A DNA stretch of 64,000 nt, from assembly GCA_934661005.1 (NCBI GenBank), contig CAKUIK010000006.1, positions 12,618 to 76,617 on the forward strand. Direction: 5' to 3'. The translations under genes and the position numbers were made by a program. The notes under the pieces are model-generated. The model was not told where the DNA came from, searched no databases, and saw nothing but the letters and a program-made list of their open reading frames with translations. Shown in pieces: positions 44,787 through 54,277 of this stretch; within the stretch, counting starts at the first letter, position 1, and the number at the start of each line of letters is the position of its first letter. The stretch comes from an uncultured Slackia sp. Its GTDB lineage: Bacteria > Actinomycetota > Coriobacteriia > Coriobacteriales > Eggerthellaceae.

Positions 44787-46394
44787 TTAGTCGTTCTTCT
44801 GCAGGCGCGGGAACAGGGCGTCACCCTTCTCGACCGGCGCGCCGCCAGCCAAGCCGCCCCACACGCATGCCTCGGCCAGATTGTCGCTGCCAGCCTCGGC
44901 CTCGCACGAAATGCGGCGCAGCGCCTCGGCGCTCGTGGTGGGCATGAACGGCTCGAGCAAGTGCGCGGAAATGCGAATTGCCTCAAGCAGGTTGTAAATC
45001 ACGAACGCAAGCTGGTCAGCCTTGGCCTCGTCCTTGGCAAGCGCCCACGGCTCGGAGTCTTCGATGTAGTGGTTTGCAGCATGAATGAGCTCCATGGCGG
45101 CATCTTTACCCGCGCCGTAGTCGAGCACGTCCATCGCGGCGGCGTAGCGATCGACCAAGCCGTCGGCAATTTTAGCAAGCGGATTCTCGAACGCATCGGC
45201 GCTGGCAGGCTTTGCGGGAGCGCAACCGTCGAAGTACTTCCCGCTCATGTTCAAAGAGCGGGAAATCAGGTTGCCCCAGCTGTTGGCCAAATCGGCGTTG
45301 TATACCTGCTCCATACGCTCAAACGAAATGGCGCCGTCGGTGCCGGGAACCACGTCGGTCATGAAGTAGTAGCGATAACCCTCAACGCCCAGCAGGTCGA
45401 TAACGTCTTGCGGGGCAATGGCGTTGCCACGGCTCTTCGACATCTTTTCGGCCTTGCCGGTTTCGGAGTTGCGCACCGTAAGGAAGCCGTGCGCGAACAC
45501 GTGCTCGGGCAGCGACTCGCCAATGGCCATAAGCATGGCCGGCCAAATGACGCAGTGGAAGCGAATGATGTCTTTGCCCACGATGTGGTACTGCGCAGGC
45601 CAACGGAAAGCGAACTCGGCCCTGGAAGCGTCGTCGTCGAGACCATAGCCAACAGCGGTCATGTAGTTCAGCAGCGCGTCGAACCACACATACGTCACGT
45701 GGCCATCGTCGAACGGCACAGGCACGCCCCAGTCGAAGCTCGTGCGGCTCACCGAAAGGTCGTTCAGGCCGCCCTCGACGAAGCTGCGAACCTCGTTCAT
45801 GCGGAAATCAGGCTGCACGAATTCAGGATGCTCATCGTAGAGCGCGAGCAGCTTATCTTGGAACGCAGAAAGCTTGAAGAAGTACGATTCTTCCTGCACG
45901 CGCTCGAGCGGACGATGGCAGTCGGGGCACAAATGCTGGCCCACCGAGCCATATTCCTCGTCGCCCTTCTTCACCTGGTTATCGGTGTAGTAGGTCTCGT
46001 CGGGCACACAATACCAGCCATCGTAGCTGCCCTTATACAGGTAACCCGATTCCTGCATGCGCTCCCACAGGTACTGAACCGCATGATGCTGGCGTGGCTC
46101 GGTCGTGCGAATGAAGTCGTCGTTGGAAATCTCGAGCGTCTTCCACAGATTCTGGAACAGAGGCGCCTGGCTGTCACACCATGCCTGAGGCGAATCGAAA
46201 CCGTGCTGCTCGGCAGCCTCGGCGACCTTTTCGCCATGCTCGTCCATGCCGGTGAGGAATTTAACGTCGTAGCCCATCGCGCGACGATAGCGCGCCTGAA
46301 CGTCGGCCAAGATGGTCGAATATGCGGTTCCCAAATGGGGCGCCGCGTTTACATAATAGATAGGCGTAGTAATAAAGAATGACGGCTTGGACAT
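44787..46394 (-). CDS. metG: methionyl-tRNA synthetase
   Basis: A 535-residue class I synthetase. The HIGH-type motif is HLGT in YYVNAAPHLGTAYS, the second signature EKMSKSRGN is complete, and a CPDC zinc-knuckle element lies in the insertion. It lacks the C-terminal tRNA-binding domain of long MetRS forms. ATG 46394 begins the family N-terminus (KPSFFITTPIYYVN) and has GGAG upstream. A TACAAT -10 box is at 46465-46460. Confidence 0.95.
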   Translation of the reverse strand: MSKPSFFITTPIYYVNAAPHLGTAYSTILADVQARYRRAMGYDVKFLTGMDEHGEKVAEAAEQHGFDSPQAWCDSQAPLFQNLWKTLEISNDDFIRTTEPRQHHAVQYLWERMQESGYLYKGSYDGWYCVPDETYYTDNQVKKGDEEYGSVGQHLCPDCHRPLERVQEESYFFKLSAFQDKLLALYDEHPEFVQPDFRMNEVRSFVEGGLNDLSVSRTSFDWGVPVPFDDGHVTYVWFDALLNYMTAVGYGLDDDASRAEFAFRWPAQYHIVGKDIIRFHCVIWPAMLMAIGESLPEHVFAHGFLTVRNSETGKAEKMSKSRGNAIAPQDVIDLLGVEGYRYYFMTDVVPGTDGAISFERMEQVYNADLANSWGNLISRSLNMSGKYFDGCAPAKPASADAFENPLAKIADGLVDRYAAAMDVLDYGAGKDAAMELIHAANHYIEDSEPWALAKDEAKADQLAFVIYNLLEAIRISAHLLEPFMPTTSAEALRRISCEAEAGSDNLAEACVWGGLAGGAPVEKGDALFPRLQKND

Positions 46395-46497
46395 GCATGC
46401 TCCTTCTCGCCCGCGCGGCCAATGACGCCGCCGAGCCTTGGGGTTTTTCAAACTTGTGTATTGTAGCGCACCCATGCGCAGGCCATAAGAAGAGCCG

Positions 46498-46535
46498 AAA
46501 AACAACGGCATCCATAGCATGGCGCTATGGATGCC
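46498..46535 (-). terminator. terminator of the radical SAM-TorD gene
   Basis: A 12-bp perfect stem (arms 46507-46518 and 46524-46535) is followed on the minus strand by GTTGTTTTT. Confidence 0.88.
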
Positions 46536-46623
46536 AGCGAAGAGAAGGCCCGGCCGAAGGCGCCACATTCCCGCAGTTTCGGCGCCTGATGCAAAGCGAA
46601 TTTCAAACGCGTTTCAATATGCG

Positions 46624-48585
46624 TTAAGAAATCGCGGAAAGATACATCGCCGCAGCACGGTAGAAAGGATGCGTGGTAGTCGCAGCGAGGCTATCGGCGA
46701 ATTCTTTAAACCACACGCCGGCATGCTCCTCCAGGAATTGCGCGTAAGCCGCTTCGGCGGAACCGCCCGGCAATTCCCATGCATCATCAGCGGCTTCGGC
46801 GCCGTTTGCGGCGGAAAACGCCAAGTGCTCAAGAAGCTCGCACTCGGTCGCCACATAATCAAGCGGTTCATTGGTCCCTTGCGGGCGAGAAAGGCCGCAC
46901 GATTTGCAGAACCGCTCAACTTCCATCGCATACCGATTCACAAAGAGCAGCGGCTGGGCGCCTGTGCACAGCGAACGACGCACGCCTTCGTAGGGGCTGC
47001 ACGCCGCATGGGGCGCACCGATGAAGAGGCGCGTCGCTTCCGTCTTCAGGCACTCCAATCCCCCCTCTTTCTCAAGGGATTCGCGTGCCGATGTCGCCTC
47101 AGCGTCGAAAGACGCCGGCAGGTCGGCGCCCAAGCTCGCCGCAATTTCTCGCGCCGCATCGGCCCATTCGCCACCCGCAACAGCGTCGGCCAGAATCGCG
47201 GAGGGGTACTTCAGACTCAGCGCCGCCAGCTCCCAGGCCGACGCCTTTGCCGTCCACTGCGTTTCTTTACTTGGCAAGCTATCCATAACGCACTCCAATT
47301 CCACTTCGCGCAAAACAATTCCACCGTCGCGCTGCTCCACCACGTTATACGAAAGCGCCACGCATAGAGGCAGCCCCCGCAACTGCTCAAGGCAACTGGG
47401 ATGCACGAGCAGGCATTCGCCTTCGAGCTCGCAAAGCCGCTCCCTGCCATCTGCGACAAGCGCGCTCTGCGCGACTTCGATATCGCCATCAAAAACCTTC
47501 AGCGTTTTGAAGAAGAAATCGCCCTCGTCTTGGGCATACAACGCTTCGTTTGGACGAAACGCGCGGTTCTGCGTTACAACCTGGTCGCGATTCTTGTTTT
47601 CGAGCGAGCAATAATGCACCCCAAGGCCCAGCCCCTTTCGCATGGCGAATTGCACGAGTTCAAGAGCCAAGGCTTCGCTTCCGTCGATAGGCAAACCACC
47701 CGCATAATCCCAGTTGTACAGCACGGGATACGGGGGGTTCTTCACTTTAAAACCCCGTCGGGAAAACTCGCTCCAATCGTTGAATGGGTATCCGAATTCG
47801 AGCAGGTTAATGCCCCACGCACCCGCCGCATCGAGCTCGCGCAACAGCAGCTCCATGGCCTCTTTCGTGCCAGGAATAACCGGCATCTCGACCATAGCTT
47901 GCGGGATGAAACGCCTCACGAGCGATATTTTTCGCACCGCGTCGTCGATCGTCGCCCGAGACTCTTCGGGGGTATCGAGAACATCGAGCTTCACGCTCAG
48001 ACGCAGCTCGGAAAGTCCCACATCCAGCAAACGGCCGAGCACGTCTTCCGAAAGAAAATCGCCCGCCGTGTACAGGCGAATGTGCGCCTGGGGAGCGCGA
48101 TTGTGCACATACGCGACGAATTCGAGCGCCTGTTGCATATGCAGAAGCGGCTCACCACCCGTAAGGCCAATATGCGTCGCGTTTTGGGGGCCGCCGATCG
48201 AGTCGAAATGCGCATCGACGCCAGCTCGCCAATGCTCATTCACGCAACGAAGGCGTTCGCTTCCCGCCTGGTTCGAATTGAAGCAGAAATAGCACGAGCG
48301 ATTGCACGCAAGCGAGAGGAAGAACGTTTTCGAGCCGCAGTCGCCGGTACATGCCACGCACGCACTCGAAAGCGCGCCGGAGCACACGCTTGCGCCAGCA
48401 TTGCGCATGCATGCGCCGCCCGCCGCCAGCTCGGCTCGAAGCTGAGCCGCGCGGGCATCGCATGCATGCGGCTTGGCGAATTCGATTCCCAAATCGCGCA
48501 AGCGCTGGATATAGTCATTTTCGATTTCGTCATATTCCGCAAGCCATGCGGCAAGCGTCGGACGAAGGGCAAGCGCGTTACCCAT
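46624..48585 (-). CDS. radical SAM protein fused to a TorD-type chaperone domain
   Basis: A 653-residue fusion. The N-terminal 440 residues hold a radical SAM barrel with CNRSCYFC (Cys94, 98, 101) and a GLTGGEPLL motif. Six further Cys lie before it, at 42-83. From about residue 440 the sequence is TorD/DmsD-like (SAWELAALSLKYPSAIL, LKTEATRLFIGAPHAACSPYEG). TorD proteins guard Tat-exported molybdenum enzymes. It follows the reductase operon 54025-48734 on the same strand. ATG 48585 has GGGAGG six bases upstream. It may both modify and chaperone the reductase, which is inference. Confidence 0.82.
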   Translation of the reverse strand: MGNALALRPTLAAWLAEYDEIENDYIQRLRDLGIEFAKPHACDARAAQLRAELAAGGACMRNAGASVCSGALSSACVACTGDCGSKTFFLSLACNRSCYFCFNSNQAGSERLRCVNEHWRAGVDAHFDSIGGPQNATHIGLTGGEPLLHMQQALEFVAYVHNRAPQAHIRLYTAGDFLSEDVLGRLLDVGLSELRLSVKLDVLDTPEESRATIDDAVRKISLVRRFIPQAMVEMPVIPGTKEAMELLLRELDAAGAWGINLLEFGYPFNDWSEFSRRGFKVKNPPYPVLYNWDYAGGLPIDGSEALALELVQFAMRKGLGLGVHYCSLENKNRDQVVTQNRAFRPNEALYAQDEGDFFFKTLKVFDGDIEVAQSALVADGRERLCELEGECLLVHPSCLEQLRGLPLCVALSYNVVEQRDGGIVLREVELECVMDSLPSKETQWTAKASAWELAALSLKYPSAILADAVAGGEWADAAREIAASLGADLPASFDAEATSARESLEKEGGLECLKTEATRLFIGAPHAACSPYEGVRRSLCTGAQPLLFVNRYAMEVERFCKSCGLSRPQGTNEPLDYVATECELLEHLAFSAANGAEAADDAWELPGGSAEAAYAQFLEEHAGVWFKEFADSLAATTTHPFYRAAAMYLSAIS

Positions 48586-48733
48586 GAAAACCTCCCGAGC
48601 CAAGGAAAAGCGCCAACGTGTCAGCGCATCCGGCAAGGCAGACGAGGCGCATCAACGCATTCCGAAACGCCGCAATCTGCCCAACATTGAAGCGATTGTA
48701 CGCGCACATGCGCGAAAGCGGCACGAGGCGCTT

Positions 48734-49210
48734 CTATCGAGACTGCTCCCGCTTGGTATCCTGCGCAACGCCTGCCCTAGCCCGTCGCGCTTTCATGCCG
48801 CCTGCAAGCTTGCCCGCATGGCTTACCGCATGCACCAACACGAGCGCGAGCAGCACCTTCGCAGACGCCGCATGAAGCGGGTCCCATACGAAATAGCCCG
48901 GCGCGAACAGGCCGAATGCGGGCAACACCGTCGCGCTCACGAGCACGCCCGACACCGCGCACACGGCGAGCGCCAGGAACAGCGCCGCATCGAGCGCGAC
49001 GCGGGCCGAAGCCAGGAGGGAGCGCCGGGCGACCGCCCTGCAGAGACCGGCGAGCGCATCGAGGCTTGCGGCAATGTGCGCGAGCAGCGCGGCGAGCGCG
49101 GCGACGCCCAGCCATTCATGCGCGGCGATGCCCGTAAGCTGAGGCAAAACCGCCGCCGCGAAAAGCACCGCGGCCGCGGCGTCGAGCGCGAACTTTCGTT
49201 TCTTCGGCAT
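48734..49210 (-). CDS. four-helix membrane protein with His pairs (DUF4405-like, b-type cytochrome)
   Basis: A 158-residue protein with four hydrophobic helices. His residues in AAHEWLG, LLAHIAAS, DPLHAASAK and LVHAVSHAGK are placed near helix ends and suit heme b ligation. It lies three bases after the Cys-repeat protein. It probably passes electrons between the quinone pool and the exported reductase. Sequence here is markedly richer in G+C than the neighbouring catalytic gene. Confidence 0.65.
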   Translation of the reverse strand: MPKKRKFALDAAAAVLFAAAVLPQLTGIAAHEWLGVAALAALLAHIAASLDALAGLCRAVARRSLLASARVALDAALFLALAVCAVSGVLVSATVLPAFGLFAPGYFVWDPLHAASAKVLLALVLVHAVSHAGKLAGGMKARRARAGVAQDTKREQSR

Positions 49211-49213
49211 TGC

Positions 49214-49576
49214 CTACCCCATCCTCTTCAGAAGCAGCACGAGCCCGCCGAAAAACACCACCGGGCCCAAGACCCACAGGTTCAGGCTCGCGTCCGACGC
49301 GCTCCGGTAGCCGCCGCCCACGAGCGTCTCCCACGCGTGGCACTCGACCGAAGCGCAGGTCGACTCGGGGCACGACATCTCGTGCACGCCGTCGGGGGCG
49401 GGAATGTTCGCGTAGTCGTGGCACCGCCCGCTCGCGCACCCGGTCGCGGGACACGGCGAATCGAGGGAAATCGCCTGCGGCGCACCGACGTCTTCCGAGG
49501 AAACGCCCGCCGCGGCGAAGACGCATGCCGACGCCAGCGCGAAAGCGGCGGCGACGCACAGCAGCTTTCTCACCAT
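49214..49576 (-). CDS. small exported membrane protein with two CPxxxCASxxCH repeats
   Basis: A 120-residue protein with an N-terminal signal peptide and a C-terminal membrane helix (LWVLGPVVFFGGLVLLL). In between, the motif C-P-x3-C-A-S-x2-C-H occurs twice, as CPATGCASGRCH and CPESTCASVECH. Each contains a CX4CH that could bind heme c, as in some multiheme cytochromes. It lies between the NrfD gene and the b-type protein, so it should belong to the reductase complex. The family is not recognised. Confidence 0.7.
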   Translation of the reverse strand: MVRKLLCVAAAFALASACVFAAAGVSSEDVGAPQAISLDSPCPATGCASGRCHDYANIPAPDGVHEMSCPESTCASVECHAWETLVGGGYRSASDASLNLWVLGPVVFFGGLVLLLKRMG

Positions 49577-49659
49577 GGCGGGCCTTTCTCGTTAGAAGGG
49601 GAAGCCGGGCGCGGCGGATCTTGGGGAGGGAACCGCGCCCGGCAAGGAAGGAAAGAGCG

Positions 49660-50901
49660 CTATTCGCCGCTCTTGGCAGGCTTCAGGGGCAGGTACTTCA
49701 AGCCCAGCAGCAGGAAGAGCACGCACATAGCGAGCACGCCGAGCGTGACGCCGAGTTCGATCGGCTGGGGCGCATAGACCATGCCTTGGTAGGCGCCGGC
49801 CATGCCGTTCTGCCACGAGGTGACCGTCATGGAAGTCATGGGGCCGTCGTAAGGCAGGTTCGGAATCTGGAAGCCGCCCACGAGAATCTGCAGGCGCTTG
49901 CAGAACACGCCGAGGATCGCGAGGACGGACGCCACGACGACGCCGGGGGTCGTGCGCAGCTTCGGCACGACGAGGATGGCGACCGAGACGGCCATGAGCG
50001 CGATCTGCGTCCAGAAGACGGGCGAAAGCGCGCCGGAGGTGAGCATCGCCACGACTTCGGCGCCCTCGCCGCCGAAGTACCCGCTCGTGAGCAGGTCGCA
50101 GGCGTAGAAGTACAGGTCGACGAGCACGAACACGGCCAGCATCTTGGCGAGGTTGGTCACGTGCTTCTGATCGAGGTCGAGGTATCCAGCGCGGCGCAGC
50201 GCCAGGCACACGATGAGCACGAGCGCGGTGCCGCAGTCGAGCGCGGACGCCACGAACCACGGGCCCATGAGCGCGGTGTGCCAGAACTCGTGCGCCGGGG
50301 CGAGGCTGAAGATCCACGCGGTGACGTTGTGCACGAGGATGGCCACGATGAGCGCGACCACGCTGATGGCGCGGATCGCGGTGTGCGACATGCGGCCTGC
50401 CTCGGCGCGCAGGTACGCCCACAGGTAGATCACCGACAAGACGAGGTAGGTGCCCAGCACCAGGATGTCCCACATCAGGGGGCTTGAGAAGTTCGAGTAC
50501 ACGAACAGCTCCCACAGGCGGGCCGGGCCGCCGAGGTCGACCACGACGAAGCCGATTGCCGCGCAGGTGCAGCACACGCTCGTCCAGATGGCGACCTTCG
50601 AGATGCCGCCGAAGCCCTTCATGCCGAAGGCGTTCGGCACCGACGAGATGATCAGGCCGCCGGCCGACAGGCCAACGAAGAACATGAAGTTCGTGATGTA
50701 AAGGCCCCAGGAGTCGAGGTTGCGCATGCCGGTCTGCACCATGCCGCCAGAAAGCTGCATGGCCCAGCACGCGATGCCGGCGACGGTGAGCACGATCGCC
50801 ACAACGATGGCGACGTTCAGGCCCTTGCCACCCCAGGTCTCACGCTTCTGTTTGGGAGAAGCGTCTTTCACGGCGGTTGCCGCTTTTTCATTTTCAGTCA
50901 T
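49660..50901 (-). CDS. NrfD/PsrC-type polysulfide reductase membrane subunit
   Basis: A 413-residue protein with about ten hydrophobic helices of the NrfD family, which exchange electrons with quinones at the outer membrane face. It follows the 4Fe-4S subunit gene by 14 bases. Together with the molybdopterin and iron-sulfur proteins it forms a DmsABC/PsrABC-like complex. The G+C content is visibly higher than in the two upstream genes. Confidence 0.88.
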   Translation of the reverse strand: MTENEKAATAVKDASPKQKRETWGGKGLNVAIVVAIVLTVAGIACWAMQLSGGMVQTGMRNLDSWGLYITNFMFFVGLSAGGLIISSVPNAFGMKGFGGISKVAIWTSVCCTCAAIGFVVVDLGGPARLWELFVYSNFSSPLMWDILVLGTYLVLSVIYLWAYLRAEAGRMSHTAIRAISVVALIVAILVHNVTAWIFSLAPAHEFWHTALMGPWFVASALDCGTALVLIVCLALRRAGYLDLDQKHVTNLAKMLAVFVLVDLYFYACDLLTSGYFGGEGAEVVAMLTSGALSPVFWTQIALMAVSVAILVVPKLRTTPGVVVASVLAILGVFCKRLQILVGGFQIPNLPYDGPMTSMTVTSWQNGMAGAYQGMVYAPQPIELGVTLGVLAMCVLFLLLGLKYLPLKPAKSGE

Positions 50902-50915
50902 GAGCGCATCCTCCC

Positions 50916-51539
50916 TTAAACCAAGTAATAGGTAGAAGGCTTCGTGCCCTTTTCAGGCAGAAGCTGCATATACTCGCGCTCGCGAAGGAGCTTCGAAACA
51001 TCAGAATCGGGATCGTCCAAATCGCCCCAGAAACGGGCGCGCGCAGGGCACAAGTCCATGCAGGCGGGCACTTCGCCGCGAGCTTGGCGCTGATAGCAGA
51101 ACGTGCATTTTTCCACCGTATGCTTCTGATGGGCAGGAGCGTCGACATCGCCCACGGCGAAATCCATCGGGTACGCGGGCTCTTGCCAATTGAAGGAGCG
51201 AACGCCCGTGTAGGGGCATGCCGCGATGCACATGCGGCAGCCGATGCACTTATCGTAATCTTGGCGAACGATGCCCGTCTCGGGATCTTTATACGTCGCG
51301 CCAACGGGGCACACCTTCGTGCATGCGGGGTTTTCGCAATGCTGGCAACCCACGGTGATGTAGCGCATCTGCACGTTGGGGAAGGTGCCCTTCGGGGTAT
51401 CGGGAGCGTCGCCGCCATCGGTCAAAGCGCGCGTCCAGAAAATGCCTTCGGGCACGTTATTCGCGATTTTGCATGCCGTGGTGCACGCGTTGCAGCCCAC
51501 GCAGCGCTTGGTGTCGATCACCATTCCGTAGTGAGCCAT
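50916..51539 (-). CDS. 4Fe-4S dicluster subunit of the molybdenum reductase (DmsB/PsrB-like)
   Basis: A 207-residue protein with four Cys motifs: CVGCNACTTAC, CQHCENPACTKVC, CIGCRMCIAAC and CTFCYQRQ...CMDLC. It links the catalytic subunit with NrfD. The ATG at 51539 overlaps the TAA of the catalytic gene (TAATG), so the two are coupled. Confidence 0.92.
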   Translation of the reverse strand: MAHYGMVIDTKRCVGCNACTTACKIANNVPEGIFWTRALTDGGDAPDTPKGTFPNVQMRYITVGCQHCENPACTKVCPVGATYKDPETGIVRQDYDKCIGCRMCIAACPYTGVRSFNWQEPAYPMDFAVGDVDAPAHQKHTVEKCTFCYQRQARGEVPACMDLCPARARFWGDLDDPDSDVSKLLREREYMQLLPEKGTKPSTYYLV

Positions 51540-54025
51540 TAGCGCTCACCCCCTTCGTATTTCTCAACTTCGCACAGGAAGTCATAGAACGAGCTGTTCG
51601 AGCAGAAATCGTTCATCACGATATTCGTGAGGTCCTGCGTATGGCCCTCAACGAACTGGTCGGCCTGGAAGCCATGAGGAATGGAAACGACGCCAGGTTT
51701 GATACCTTCGGTCACCACAGCCTTAAGCACCGCATAGCCGCGGTCGTTGAACACGCGGACATAATCACCCTGCGAAATGCCGCGTTCGGCAGCGTCACTC
51801 GCATTGACTTTCAGCGTGGGCTCGGGCTCGATCTCGCGCAGCACCGGCGTATAGGCGCACTGCGAATGCACGTGATACTTGTTATGCTGGCTGCAGCCCA
51901 TGAGCGGATATTTCTCGCGCAGCGGGTTTTCCCAATACGACTCGTTGGCATGCTCGTAATACGGCAGGCGCTCGTAGTCGTGCACCTCTTGGCCGAAGTT
52001 ATTGCGCGGCGCAGGCTTTTCGATGTAATACTCCAAGCGCTGCGATGCAGTGCCCTTGAAGGTGTCGACCAGGCTCGCCGGCGTATGCGTGTAGTTGCGG
52101 CCAACCTTGCCATCTTGGAACGCGTCGTAGCCGCCGCCGAACTTCAAATTGGCTTCAGAGTCCATGGCGGCGCGCATAAGCTCCTCGGTTGAAGCGCCGT
52201 CGCCATAGATCTTCGACATGCCCATTTTTTCAGCGATGAGCTGCAGAATCTCGAGGTCGGTCTTGCACTCGTACAGCGGATCGATCGCCTTGTGGTAATA
52301 CGTCGGATACGGCGTCGGGCACACGGGGTCGAAATCTTCGGTTTCGTATGCATGGGGAATAGGCAGCACGATATCGGCCCATTGGGCGGAATCGGTCATA
52401 TTCACATCGGCGCATACCACGAAGTCGACCTTCTTGACAGCTTCGATGAGCTCTTTGCGGCCCGATTCGCACGAAAGCACATTGCCGTTGGCCATCCACA
52501 GAACGCGAATGTCAACGTCTTTCTGGCCCCACTTCTTTTCTTCCATCAATTTGGGAAGATACATGCCCGTGCTGTTGATGCCCGGGCCCATGCCCATAAA
52601 ATATGCCTTTGCGTTAAACGGATACATACCCGAACCGCGCGTCATCATGGCGCCAGGCTTGCCCGCGTTTCCGGTAAGGGCCGCAATATAGGCAAGGTTC
52701 TTATAGTTGTGGTGGGAGTTCACGTGGTGGCCAAGACCCTGGAACGTTAGCACGGCAACAGGGCCTTCGGTTGCGTAAATGCGTGCCAAATTCTCAATCG
52801 TTTCGGCCGGGATATCGCAAATTTCCGAAGCTTTTTCGACGGTATATTCCTTCGTAGAATCTTTCGTCTTCTGGAAAACCGTAGTAAGCGTCTGACCTTG
52901 GTAGTCGAAGGTTCCCTCGAGCGCAGGATCCGCCGCGCTTGCCGCAGCAACCAGCGCGCCGGTGGCGTTATCCCACACGACATTCGGGTTGATAACGGTC
53001 GGCTTGCCCGTCGTGGGGCTCACGGGACCTTCCGTGGGCTCGACACCCATGTCGCTCATGCGGAAATACGTGCCGTCTTCCTTAATAAGGAAGGGCGAAA
53101 CCGTCTTCGTCTTCATGAAGTCGGTATCCATAAGCTCGTTGTCGATGATGTAGTTCGCCATGCCCAGCATAAGCGCGCCGTCGGTTGCGGGGCGAATGGG
53201 GACATAAATATCGGAATGCGCGGCGCTCGCCGTGAACTGCGGGTCGATAGTGATAAGCTTCGCGCCATTCTCACGCGCGTCGCATACGTAATGCCAATCG
53301 TGGATGTATGCCTCGGCGGGGTTTCCGCCCCATGCCATGATGGTTTTCGCATTGGCGATATCGGCAGTATCGTTGCCCGAAATGCCAAGCAGCGTCGACT
53401 GCTCGTAAATCTGAGCGTAGTCTGCGCCAGCGCCAAGCACCGTTGCGCCCAACGCGGTAATCATGCGGCCATAACCGACCGACATATAGCCAGCCATCTG
53501 GCCATTCAGAACGCCATAGCTGCCATAGGAAGACCAAAACGCGATAGACGTTCCGCCGGCCTCTTGCACGGCGGCGCCCATTTTCCCAACGATGGTATCG
53601 ATTGCCTCGTCCCAGCTAATGCGCTCCCATTGGCCCTCGCCGCGCTCGCCCGTTCGTTTCATGGGATACTTCAAGCGATCAGGATCGTAGACGCGCTGCG
53701 GCTGCGTATAGCCCTTCACGCAAAAACGACGGCGCGGCGCATCGTCGCCCGGCAATTCAGCCGCAGCAACGCGCACTACTTTGCCATCACGCACAACGAC
53801 ATTCGTGGGGCACTTGCTTCCGCAGTTGCCTCGGCACGACGTGCGAACGATAGTCTCCCCCTCGGTTGCAGCCGCATCGGCCGCCTCCGCTTTCGTCATA
53901 GGAGACAAACCGCCCATGGCGACCGCGCCCGCGCCGAGCGCTGCAGCACCGGTGGTTTTCAAAAATCCCCTACGTGTAATGCCAGTCGATTCCAACGCTT
54001 TCGTTGGATCTTTCACTTCTGACAT
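51539..54025 (-). CDS. Tat-exported molybdopterin oxidoreductase, catalytic subunit (DMSO reductase family)
   Basis: An 828-residue enzyme with a Tat signal (TRRGFLK, residues 17-23) and an N-terminal 4Fe-4S motif in SCRGNCGSKC ... FCVKG. The molybdopterin blocks (MAWGGNPAEAYIHDWHY, FQGLGHHVNSHHNYK, ADIVLPIPHAYE) are present. No Sec codon is found. The enzyme should reduce an organic or sulfur/nitrogen oxide acceptor; the substrate cannot be told. ATG 54025 follows GGAGGAGG. First gene of an operon to 48734, perhaps to 46624. Confidence 0.9.
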   Translation of the reverse strand: MSEVKDPTKALESTGITRRGFLKTTGAAALGAGAVAMGGLSPMTKAEAADAAATEGETIVRTSCRGNCGSKCPTNVVVRDGKVVRVAAAELPGDDAPRRRFCVKGYTQPQRVYDPDRLKYPMKRTGERGEGQWERISWDEAIDTIVGKMGAAVQEAGGTSIAFWSSYGSYGVLNGQMAGYMSVGYGRMITALGATVLGAGADYAQIYEQSTLLGISGNDTADIANAKTIMAWGGNPAEAYIHDWHYVCDARENGAKLITIDPQFTASAAHSDIYVPIRPATDGALMLGMANYIIDNELMDTDFMKTKTVSPFLIKEDGTYFRMSDMGVEPTEGPVSPTTGKPTVINPNVVWDNATGALVAAASAADPALEGTFDYQGQTLTTVFQKTKDSTKEYTVEKASEICDIPAETIENLARIYATEGPVAVLTFQGLGHHVNSHHNYKNLAYIAALTGNAGKPGAMMTRGSGMYPFNAKAYFMGMGPGINSTGMYLPKLMEEKKWGQKDVDIRVLWMANGNVLSCESGRKELIEAVKKVDFVVCADVNMTDSAQWADIVLPIPHAYETEDFDPVCPTPYPTYYHKAIDPLYECKTDLEILQLIAEKMGMSKIYGDGASTEELMRAAMDSEANLKFGGGYDAFQDGKVGRNYTHTPASLVDTFKGTASQRLEYYIEKPAPRNNFGQEVHDYERLPYYEHANESYWENPLREKYPLMGCSQHNKYHVHSQCAYTPVLREIEPEPTLKVNASDAAERGISQGDYVRVFNDRGYAVLKAVVTEGIKPGVVSIPHGFQADQFVEGHTQDLTNIVMNDFCSNSSFYDFLCEVEKYEGGER

Positions 54026-54160
54026 GCCTCCTCCATTCCTTGCGTAAGAAATGACGGGCATTCGGAATATGGCCGCAAGAATCCAGGCGTGCCTACCCCT
54101 GCACGCTTGTGGCATGTATGTTTTCCGAGTCCCCCTCTATCAGAAATCGGCCGATTCCCT

Positions 54161-54223
54161 CTTTGTCATAGTCTGCCATACGGCATAGGGAAAGACAATG
54201 ATAAACTATGACAAAGTATGACA
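54161..54223. promoter_or_regulatory. TATGACA/TGTCATA operator-like sites upstream of the molybdenum reductase
   Basis: CTTTGTCATAG (54161-54171) is the inverted copy of CTATGACAAAG (54206-54216), and a further TATGACA is at 54217-54223. The same heptamer forms the palindrome at 56708-56728 before the NrfD-GntR-slipin operon. Confidence 0.5.
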
Positions 54224-54277
54224 ATCATTATTCTATTTTTGAAATAATCCGAGCTTGAACTGGTTTTTCGCAGCCAT

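Noticed and set aside
49214..49576. Classical CXXCH cytochrome c
   Set aside because: No CXXCH is present; only CX4CH within the repeated motif, so heme binding stays a hypothesis.
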